Positions 34,560-40,827 of a stretch of 40,827 nucleotides of DNA are shown piece by piece. The position numbers and the translations under genes were made by a program. This DNA comes from VRUE01 sp035707825 (GTDB lineage: Bacteria; Actinomycetota; Thermoleophilia; Solirubrobacterales; 70-9), in assembly GCA_035707825.1 (NCBI GenBank), contig DASSTR010000067.1:1-40827 (forward strand), in the 5' to 3' direction. The notes under the pieces are model-generated. The model had not been told where the DNA came from, did not search any database, and worked only from the letters and a program-made list of their open reading frames with translations. Each line of letters begins with the position of its first letter. Position 1 is the first letter of the stretch.

Positions 34560-34580
34560 TTCACACCCTTTTTACATCCC
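34559..34580 (+). promoter_or_regulatory. Putative PHO box upstream of pstS
   Basis: GTTCACACCCT (34559-34569) followed directly by TTTTACATCCC (34570-34580): two 11-bp units agreeing at seven positions, with the TTnACA core. Weaker units GGCTACCGGCA and GGTAACAAGCT follow at the same period. It has the same GTTCACA...TTTyACA pattern as the site at 33654-33675. It overlaps the last base of the response-regulator stop codon. Confidence 0.5.
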
Positions 34581-34684
34581 GGCTACCGGCAGGTAACAAG
34601 CTGGCGGACAGCCGCTGAGAGCGTTGCGACCGTACGCGGCCCTGGGGCCGGCAATCGGAGTGAGCTCGAGGAGAAGGAGACAGC

Positions 34685-35776
34685 GTGACTAGGTCTAAGT
34701 GGCTGATGGTCATTGCCTTCGCGTCCATCCTGGCGTTTGGGGTGGCGGCGTGCGGCAGCGGCGGCGAAAGCGATTCGTCGGGAGGCGTATCCGGTGAAAT
34801 CGCGGGAGCCGGGTCCACAGCGCAGGAGGCGGCGCAGGAAGCCTGGACCGCCGAATTCGTCAACCGGAACTCCGGCGCGACGATTTCCTATGACCCGGTC
34901 GGCTCGGGCGGAGGGCGCGAACAGTTCATCGCCGGCGGCGTTGCCTATGCCGGCAGCGATGCGGCGCTCGAAGAAGAAGAAGGCGAGTTGAAGAACGCGA
35001 TGCAACGCTGCGAGCCGGGCGAAGTGATCGAGGTCCCCGTCTACGTCTCGCCGATCGCGATCGTCTACAACCTCGAAGGGGTCGCAGAGCTCAATCTCGA
35101 CGCCGAAACGGTGGCGAGGATCTTCAACCAGGAAATCACCGCCTGGAACGACCCGGCGATCGCCAAGCTGAACCCGGGCGTCGAGCTCCCGGACACCCGC
35201 ATCACCCCGGTCAACCGCTCCGACGAGTCCGGCACGACCGAGAACTTCACCGACTACCTCTCGAAGGTGGAGCCGGGCATCTGGAATTACGAAGTCAGCG
35301 GCGACTGGCCGGTCAAGGGCGGCGAGGCGGCCCAGGGCACCTCGGGCGTGGTCGAAGCCGTCAGCGCCGGCGACGGCGCGATCGGGTACGCCGACGCCAG
35401 CCAGGCCGGCGAACTCGGCGTCGCCAAGATCAAGGTGGGCGATGGATACGCCGAACCGACCCCCGAGGCCGCGGCGAAGATCCTCGACGAGTCGCCGGAA
35501 GCCAAGGCGCTCGCCCAGGGCCAATACATGTTCCCGTTCGAACTCGATCGGAAGACCGAATCGCAGGGCGTCTACCCGATCGTGCTCGTCTCCTACATGC
35601 TGGCCTGCACCAGGTACGACTCCGCCTCCGAAGCGGCGGTCGTCAAGGCCTATCTCGAATACGCGATCAGCCCGAAAGGCCAGAAGGTGGCTGCCGAAAA
35701 CGCGGGCTCGGCGCCGCTGACCGATGCCCTGACCAAGAAGATCGAGCCGGCCGTCAAGGCGATCGAAGCCTCGTAA
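34685..35776 (+). CDS. pstS: Phosphate-binding lipoprotein PstS
   Basis: 363 aa high-affinity phosphate-binding protein of the Pst ABC importer. Signal peptide with lipobox ending VAAC at Cys23, so it is a membrane-anchored lipoprotein as usual in Gram-positives. Phosphate-binding loops: AGSTAQEAAQEAW (the usual GSS/GST-type loop), DPVGSGGGREQF, and NRSDESGTTENFTDYL. GTG start at 34685 with AAGGAG 8-9 bases before it. pstC starts 4 bp after the stop. Probably the first gene of the transporter operon, under the PHO box 105 bp upstream. Confidence 0.95.
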   Translation: MTRSKWLMVIAFASILAFGVAACGSGGESDSSGGVSGEIAGAGSTAQEAAQEAWTAEFVNRNSGATISYDPVGSGGGREQFIAGGVAYAGSDAALEEEEGELKNAMQRCEPGEVIEVPVYVSPIAIVYNLEGVAELNLDAETVARIFNQEITAWNDPAIAKLNPGVELPDTRITPVNRSDESGTTENFTDYLSKVEPGIWNYEVSGDWPVKGGEAAQGTSGVVEAVSAGDGAIGYADASQAGELGVAKIKVGDGYAEPTPEAAAKILDESPEAKALAQGQYMFPFELDRKTESQGVYPIVLVSYMLACTRYDSASEAAVVKAYLEYAISPKGQKVAAENAGSAPLTDALTKKIEPAVKAIEAS

Positions 35777-35780
35777 GACG

Positions 35781-36731
35781 TTGGATTCGGCCACCCCGAC
35801 CAACGCCGGCCAGCTCCTGGCAATGGCCTCCGGCGCCCGCCGGAGGCCGGGCGATCGCATCTTCTCCTACCTGGCGATCGCCGCCGCGCTGACGATCTTG
35901 GCGCTGCTCGCCGGCGTCGCGCTCTTCCTCCTGGTCGAAGCGCAGCCGGCGATCACCGCCGACGCTTCGCAACTGCCCGAGGGCAAGAGCCTGGTCGAGT
36001 ACGTCGCGCCGCTGGCGTTCGGCACGGTGCTCGCCGCCACCCTCGCTGTCGTCCTCGCCGTTCCCCTCGCCGTCGCGGCAGCGGTCTTCATCAGCCACAT
36101 CGCGCCGAAGCGGCTGGTGCTCGTCCTCGGCTTCCTCGTCGACCTGCTGGCGGCGGTGCCGAGCGTCGTCTACGGCCTCTGGGGAATCTTCGTGCTCGGG
36201 CCGGCGGCGGTGCCGGTGCTCGAGTGGCTGGAACGGACGCTCGGCTTCTTGCCGTTCTTCGAGGGCCCCGCTTCGGCGACCGGGCGCACCATGCTCGTCG
36301 CCGGGATCGTCCTCACGGTGATGATCCTGCCGATCGTCTCCGCCGTCGCCCGCGAGGTCTTCTCCCAGACCCCGCGCAAACTTCAGGAAGGGGCGCTGGC
36401 GCTGGGCGCGACCCGCTGGGAGATGATCCGGATGACGGTTCTACCGTTCGGCAAGTCGTCGGTGATCAGCGGCGCCATGCTCGGCCTCGGCCGCGCCCTC
36501 GGCGAGACGATGGCGGTGACGATCATCCTCTCCGTCTCGGGCATCGTCACCTTCAACCTGATCAGCCAGGCGAACCCCTCGACGATCGCCGCCAACATCG
36601 CGCTCGAATTCCCGGAGTCCTCGGGCATCGCGATCAACACCCTGATCGCCTCCGGCCTGGTCCTGTTCGCGATCACCCTGGTCACCAACCTGATCGCGCG
36701 GACGATCATCGCCCGTCAGAGCGTCCAGTGA
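35781..36731 (+). CDS. pstC: Phosphate ABC transporter permease PstC
   Basis: 316 aa from TTG 35781; ATG 35823 is an alternative. Six membrane segments, starting with YLAIAAALTILALLAGVALFL. The cytoplasmic coupling loop is EGALALGATRWEMIRMTVLP, the EAA motif of binding-protein-dependent permeases, followed by GLGRALGETMAVTIIL. It forms the channel with PstA. pstA begins inside its stop codon (TGATG), so the two are translationally coupled. Confidence 0.94.
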   Translation: MDSATPTNAGQLLAMASGARRRPGDRIFSYLAIAAALTILALLAGVALFLLVEAQPAITADASQLPEGKSLVEYVAPLAFGTVLAATLAVVLAVPLAVAAAVFISHIAPKRLVLVLGFLVDLLAAVPSVVYGLWGIFVLGPAAVPVLEWLERTLGFLPFFEGPASATGRTMLVAGIVLTVMILPIVSAVAREVFSQTPRKLQEGALALGATRWEMIRMTVLPFGKSSVISGAMLGLGRALGETMAVTIILSVSGIVTFNLISQANPSTIAANIALEFPESSGIAINTLIASGLVLFAITLVTNLIARTIIARQSVQ

Positions 36732-37795
36732 TGGAGGGCCAGGTGGAGATCCGCTCGCCGCTCGTCTCGAGGCAGCTGCGCGGCGGCACCCTGCCCGCAC
36801 GGGCTCCCCACGGCGTCATCGCCGGCTCGCTGGCACTGACCGCGGCGGCCCTGGCCGCGACGGGCGCCTTCGGCATCGGCCTGCTGATGGCCTTGGGGAC
36901 GATCGTCTCCTGCATCGCGATCTACGCCTGGTCGCGGGCGGTGGAGGGGCCTCGGCGGGCACTCGACCGGCTGATGACCTTTGCGATCGCCGCCGCCTTC
37001 GCGCTGGCGCTGATCCCGCTCCTCTCGCTGCTCTTCCAGGTCACCAAACGAGGGCTGCCGGGCCTCGACTGGGAATTCCTCACCGGGACCCCGCGCGGTG
37101 TGATCGGGGGCGGTGGCGCCGCCCACGCGATCCTCGGCACGGTCGTGATCACGGGAGTGGCCGCGGCAATCTCCGTGCCGATCGGGATCATGGCCGCGAT
37201 CTACCTGAACGAGTACGGGGAAGGCAGGCTGCGGCGGGCGCTCACCTTCTTCGTCGACGTGATGACCGGGATCCCCTCGATCGTCGCCGGCCTCTTTGCC
37301 TACGCGCTGTTCGCGATCTTCTTCGGCCCCGGGATACGCCTCGGCATCATGGGCTCGCTCGCCCTCTCGCTGCTGATGACCCCGATCGTGATCCGCTCCG
37401 CGGAGGAGGTCCTGAAGATCGTCCCCAACCACCTCCGCGAAGCCGCCTACGCACTCGGCACGCCGAAGTGGAAGACGATCGTGAAGGTCGTCCTGCCGAC
37501 CGCCTTTGCCGGCCTCGTCACCGCGGTGATGCTGGGGATCGCGCGGATCGTCGGCGAGACCGCCCCGCTGCTGGTGACGACCGGTGTCGTCGACTCGATC
37601 AACACCAACCCCTTCCAGGGCCGGATGCAGAACCTCGCCGTCTACGCCTACAGCGAGTACCGCACCCCCGGCGTGATGAAACAAGCCTCCTACGACCGGG
37701 CCTGGGCAGCGGCCCTGACCCTGATAGCGATCGTGATGATCCTCAACCTCGTCGCGCGCCTTGTCTACCGACGCTGCAAAACGGAGATCGGGTAG
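36731..37795 (+). CDS. pstA: Phosphate ABC transporter permease PstA
   Basis: 354 aa from ATG 36731. The EAA loop is EAAYALGTPKWKTIVKVVLP, and GIARIVGETAPLLVTTG is characteristic of PstA. About eight hydrophobic segments are seen; the first two (GVIAGSLALTAAALAATGAFG, GLLMALGTIVSCIAIYAW) precede the usual six, so the N-terminus is longer than in E. coli PstA. It shares a 1-bp overlap with pstC, and the pstB frame follows after 3-27 bp depending on the pstB start. Confidence 0.94.
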   Translation: MEGQVEIRSPLVSRQLRGGTLPARAPHGVIAGSLALTAAALAATGAFGIGLLMALGTIVSCIAIYAWSRAVEGPRRALDRLMTFAIAAAFALALIPLLSLLFQVTKRGLPGLDWEFLTGTPRGVIGGGGAAHAILGTVVITGVAAAISVPIGIMAAIYLNEYGEGRLRRALTFFVDVMTGIPSIVAGLFAYALFAIFFGPGIRLGIMGSLALSLLMTPIVIRSAEEVLKIVPNHLREAAYALGTPKWKTIVKVVLPTAFAGLVTAVMLGIARIVGETAPLLVTTGVVDSINTNPFQGRMQNLAVYAYSEYRTPGVMKQASYDRAWAAALTLIAIVMILNLVARLVYRRCKTEIG

Positions 37796-37822
37796 CCCGT
37801 GCGGGAAAGGAAGGCAGTAGCG

Positions 37823-38704
37823 ATGGTGGAACCGACCGGGGCGCGAGGCGCCAGGGCCGACGCGGCGGCCGCCGGGTCAACCGAAGCCAAGGCGGACCTG
37901 GGGCAGGGGCCGCCCGATCGCCGCCGGGCGGCGACGATGCAGACCCGGGGGCTGAATCTCTTCTACGGCGACTTTCACGCCGTCCAGGACGTCGACATCA
38001 CGATCGAGCCGCACAAGGTGACCGCCCTGATCGGGTCCTCCGGTTGTGGCAAGACGACCTTCCTGCGCAGCCTCAACCGCATGCACGAGCTGACGGCGGG
38101 GGCGCGGGTCGAGGGTGAGGTCACGCTCGACGGCCAGGACGTCTACGCCGGCGGCATCGACCCGGTGAAGGTGCGGCGGATGGTCGGGATGGTCTTCCAG
38201 TCGCCGAACCCGTTCCCGACGATGTCGATCCACGAGAACGTCGCCGCCGGCCTCTCGCTCGGCTCCGGCAGGGTAGGCAAGGCGGAGAAGGACGAGGTCG
38301 TGGAGCGCTCCCTGCGCGGCGCCCACCTATGGAACGAGGTCAAGGACCGGCTCGACAGGCCGGGCTCGAGCCTCTCCGGCGGCCAGCAGCAGCGCCTCTG
38401 CATCGCCCGTGCGATCGCGGTCGAGCCCGAGGTCCTGCTGATGGACGAGCCCTGCTCGGCGCTGGACCCCGTTGCCACCCTGGCGATCGAGGACCTGATC
38501 GGCGAGCTGAAGAGCCGCTATACGATCGTGATCGTCACCCACAACATGCAGCAGGCGGCCAGGGCCAGCGACATCACCGCCTTCTTCAACCTCGAGGAGA
38601 CCGGCAGGCCGGGCCGGCTGGTCGAGGTGGGCGCGACCGAGACGATCTTCACCAGTCCCACGGTGCAGGCCACCGAGGACTACGTCAGCGGGCGCTTCGG
38701 CTGA
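37823..38704 (+). CDS. pstB: Phosphate ABC transporter ATP-binding protein PstB
   Basis: 293 aa from ATG 37823, chosen because AGGAAGG precedes it at a good distance; GTG 37799 is possible. Walker A GSSGCGKTTFL, Q-loop GMVFQSPNPFP, signature LSGGQQQRLCIARAI, Walker B VLLMDEPCSALDP, then ITHNMQQ-type switch VTHNMQQAARASD. An N-terminal extension of about 40 residues rich in Ala, Gly and Arg stands before the usual start (TMQTRGLNLFYGDFHAV). phoU overlaps its stop by one base (TGATG). Confidence 0.95.
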   Translation: MVEPTGARGARADAAAAGSTEAKADLGQGPPDRRRAATMQTRGLNLFYGDFHAVQDVDITIEPHKVTALIGSSGCGKTTFLRSLNRMHELTAGARVEGEVTLDGQDVYAGGIDPVKVRRMVGMVFQSPNPFPTMSIHENVAAGLSLGSGRVGKAEKDEVVERSLRGAHLWNEVKDRLDRPGSSLSGGQQQRLCIARAIAVEPEVLLMDEPCSALDPVATLAIEDLIGELKSRYTIVIVTHNMQQAARASDITAFFNLEETGRPGRLVEVGATETIFTSPTVQATEDYVSGRFG

Positions 38705-39387
38705 TGCCCGAGATCCGCGTCGAATATCAGGAGGAACTCGAGGCGCTCGAGGCCAGCGCGCTCGGCGGCCTAGACCTCGTCAGCGCAGCGCTCAGCCGCA
38801 CCCTCGAGGCGGTCGAGCACCAGGACGTCGAGCTCGCCCAGCAGGTGATCGCCGACGACGACCGCATCGACGGGCGCTACCTCGAGGTCCACCAGGCGCT
38901 GATCGCCCTGCTCGCGACCCAGGCCCCGGTGGCCACCGACCTGCGCCTGATCTCCGCTCTTCTGCACGTGCTGAAGAACGTCGAGCGGATGGGGGACCAG
39001 TGCGTGAACGTCTGCAAGCTGATCCCGCTGACCGGCAACGAGCCGCCGGCCGACGAGGAGATGGTCAACCTGATCCTGACGATGGGCAGGCAGACCCGTG
39101 CCCTGATCGCCCAGTCGAAGCGTTCCTTCGAAGGTCGAAACGTCGAGATGGCTCAGGACCTCGTGCGCCAGGACGACGCGGTCGACAACCTCAACCGGGA
39201 GTGCTTCGGCCTTGCCCTCGAGCTCGGCGACGATCCCGACAAGCGGGAGTGGGCGATGACGATGCTGCTCGCGGCCCGCGCGATCGAGCGCATCGGCGAC
39301 AACGCCGTCGACATCGGCGAGCAGGTCGCGTTCGTGGTCAGCGGCCTGTTCCGCGAGTTCGAGGACGCCTCGCACCCCGAGCCGTAG
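38704..39387 (+). CDS. phoU: Phosphate signalling protein PhoU
   Basis: 227 aa, two tandem three-helix PhoU repeats. Metal-binding acidic motifs are seen in each: DDDRIDGRYLEVHQ with NVERMGDQCVNV, and RQDDAVDNLNRECF with AIERIGDNAVDIGE. PhoU links Pst transporter activity to the sensor kinase and represses the Pho regulon when phosphate is plentiful. ATG 38704 lies in the pstB stop. Last gene of the pst block; ppx follows after 67 bp. Confidence 0.95.
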   Translation: MPEIRVEYQEELEALEASALGGLDLVSAALSRTLEAVEHQDVELAQQVIADDDRIDGRYLEVHQALIALLATQAPVATDLRLISALLHVLKNVERMGDQCVNVCKLIPLTGNEPPADEEMVNLILTMGRQTRALIAQSKRSFEGRNVEMAQDLVRQDDAVDNLNRECFGLALELGDDPDKREWAMTMLLAARAIERIGDNAVDIGEQVAFVVSGLFREFEDASHPEP

Positions 39388-39454
39388 GAAATGCGCCCGG
39401 CAGCCAATCATGGATTGAGATCCGTGCGGCCTGGGAACATGCCGCCAGAATCGG

Positions 39455-40363
39455 ATGCTCTGCGCCGCGATAGATATCGGGTCGAATACGACGCGCGTGC
39501 TCGTGGCGGAGCCGGTCGACGGCCAGTTGAAGAAGGTGATGGAGCAGCGGGCCTACACGCGGATCAACAAGGCTCTGGACGACGACGGCGCGATCCTGCC
39601 GGAGAAGACCGCGGAAGTTGCCGAGGTGGTCGCCACCCAGGTGCGCCTGGCCCGCGAGTTGGGCGCGGAGACGATTCGCGCCGTCGCCACGGCGGCTGTC
39701 CGCGATGCCCGCAACGGCGAGAAGGCGGCGAAGAAGATCGGCAAGGCCGCGGGCATCCCGATCGACATCCTCAGCGAGCAGGAGGAGGGCCGTCTCTCTT
39801 TCATTGGCGCCACCAAGACGCTCGGGCATCCGGTGTCGGGCAAGATCGGCGTCGTCGACGTCGGCGGCGGCTCGACCGAGGTGATCCTGGGCGAGGTTCC
39901 CGGGGGGGCGCAGGAGGTTCGCTCCTGGCCCGTCGGCTCGGGGATCCTCGCGGACGAGCTGATCGGCTCCGACCCACCCTCGGCCGCGGAGGTCCGCAAG
40001 GTGCGGGACCGCATCGACGACATCTTCTCCGGGGTCGAGATCGAGCATCCCGCGCAGGCGGTCGCCGTCGGCGGCAGCGCCACCTCGCTGCGCCGCCTGG
40101 TCGGCGCTGTGCTCGAGTACGAGACCCTCGAGCGGGGCATTCGCGTCCTCTGCGGCGATCCGGCCGCCGAGGTGGCGCGCCGCTTCGAGCTCGACCCCGA
40201 ACGGGTGCGCATCCTCACCACCGGCGTGCTGCTGCTGGAGAAGCTCTCCGAGCTGCTCGGCCAGCCCCTGCAGATCGGCAAGGGGGGCCTGCGCGAGGGC
40301 ATCATCCTCGACCTCCTCAACGGCAGCGCAAACGGCTCCTCGCCGAGCAGCGTCGCCGCCTGA
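39455..40363 (+). CDS. ppx: Exopolyphosphatase / guanosine pentaphosphate phosphohydrolase family (Ppx/GppA), short form
   Basis: 302 aa, only the actin-like ATPase fold, as in short actinobacterial Ppx enzymes; the C-terminal HD-like domains of E. coli Ppx are missing. Phosphate loop 1 AAIDIGSNTTRVLVAE at the N-terminus, catalytic Glu region in ILSEQEEGRLSF, phosphate loop 2 VVDVGGGSTEVILG, and AVGGSATSL. It degrades polyphosphate from chain ends or hydrolyses pppGpp. Placed between phoU and ppk, it belongs to the phosphate-storage side of the module. Confidence 0.9.
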   Translation: MLCAAIDIGSNTTRVLVAEPVDGQLKKVMEQRAYTRINKALDDDGAILPEKTAEVAEVVATQVRLARELGAETIRAVATAAVRDARNGEKAAKKIGKAAGIPIDILSEQEEGRLSFIGATKTLGHPVSGKIGVVDVGGGSTEVILGEVPGGAQEVRSWPVGSGILADELIGSDPPSAAEVRKVRDRIDDIFSGVEIEHPAQAVAVGGSATSLRRLVGAVLEYETLERGIRVLCGDPAAEVARRFELDPERVRILTTGVLLLEKLSELLGQPLQIGKGGLREGIILDLLNGSANGSSPSSVAA

Positions 40364-40391
40364 GCCCCCGGGCCGGCGGTCTGAGGCCGCA

Positions 40392-40827
40392 TTGGAGCTG
40401 AAGTTGCGGCAGTACGATGGCTCGATCGACGATCCGAGCCTTTATTTCAACCGCGAGCTCTCCTGGCTCGACTTCAACCAGCGCGTGCTGGAACTCGCCG
40501 AGGACGAGAGCGTGCCGCTGCTCGAGCGGCTGCGGTTCTGCGCGATCTACGCCTCCAACCTCGACGAGTTCTTCATGGTGCGGGTGGCGGGGCTCTTCGA
40601 CCAGCTCGACGCCGGCATCGAGGCCCGCGGATCGGACGGGCTCAAGCCGGCGCAGCAGATCGACCGCATCCAGTCCCGCGTCCTGGAGCTGGACGAGCGG
40701 CTGATCGCGTGCTTCGACGGGGATCTGCGCCCCGCCCTGGAGGAGCACGGGATCAAGATCCTCACCCTCCAGGACGCAACCGAGGAGGAGCGGCGGCAGA
40801 TCGACAGCCGCTTCCACGAGCAGGTCT
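40392..40827 (+). CDS. ppk1: Polyphosphate kinase 1, 3'-truncated by window edge
   Basis: The first 145 residues are visible and the frame is open to the last base. SLYFNRELSWLDFNQRVLEL and LERLRFCAIYASNLDEFFMV are the unmistakable PPK1 N-terminal domain. The catalytic histidines lie further on, outside the window. TTG 40392 is the first start after the frame opens; TTG 40404 is another. PPK1 makes polyphosphate from ATP; ppx next to it does the reverse, and both follow the pst operon. Confidence 0.93.
   Translation, partial: MELKLRQYDGSIDDPSLYFNRELSWLDFNQRVLELAEDESVPLLERLRFCAIYASNLDEFFMVRVAGLFDQLDAGIEARGSDGLKPAQQIDRIQSRVLELDERLIACFDGDLRPALEEHGIKILTLQDATEEERRQIDSRFHEQV

Overview
The window is a GC-rich, gene-dense bacterial chromosome segment. 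It has many GTG/TTG starts, short intergenic gaps and frequent stop/start overlaps. The gene set (FtsEX next to a CtpA-like protease, an Rpf-type muralytic enzyme, a short Ppx beside PPK1, a PhoB/RegX3-type regulator beside pst) suggests a high-GC actinobacterium, perhaps of the Thermoleophilia/Solirubrobacterales type. That placement is an inference from gene content; no 16S or phylogeny is available here. Everything looks like core chromosome: I see no prophage, integrase, intact transposase or CRISPR array.

Layout. 1-9.7 kb (+ strand): the 3' part of ahcY, a sugar-phosphate nucleotidyltransferase, comF, a short ribosome hibernation factor with a clear promoter and RBS, secA, a SnoaL-like protein, a methyltransferase, prfB (RF2, split by a programmed +1 frameshift) and a serine esterase. 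9.7-10.0 kb: a 260-bp convergent gap filled by two large inverted-repeat structures. 10.0-11.8 kb (- strand): an acidic secreted protein, then an ECF-type sigma factor translationally overlapped with ogt. 11.9-16.6 kb: nadC, an Fpg/Nei glycosylase on the opposite strand, nadA and transketolase.

16.7-25.2 kb: a tight run ftsE-ftsX-ctpA-RNB exonuclease-smpB-(membrane-anchored proline-rich/coiled-coil/HhH protein). A flavin disulfide-oxidoreductase follows on the minus strand, then the tmRNA gene ssrA. RNase R-type nuclease, SmpB and tmRNA are the parts of trans-translation, so this is a ribosome-rescue neighbourhood joined to a cell-division/envelope operon. 25.3-32.7 kb: mixed housekeeping genes on both strands: peroxiredoxin, DUF1697, MBL-fold hydrolase, OsmC, ABC-F ATPase, purU, an Rpf-like secreted protein behind a CRP-like site, an HD-domain protein, a small membrane protein and, just beyond, uppP.

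33.7-40.8 kb: a complete phosphate module: winged-helix response regulator, pstS-pstC-pstA-pstB-phoU, ppx and the start of ppk1. Two 11-bp-period direct repeats resembling PHO boxes lie before the regulator and before pstS. They suggest that the regulator controls itself and the transporter.

The most interesting unexplained items are the paired inverted-repeat elements at 9734-9989, the HhH membrane protein beside smpB, the Fpg homologue lacking the usual fourth zinc-finger cysteine, purU with no standard start codon for its full ACT domain, and the putative PHO boxes.
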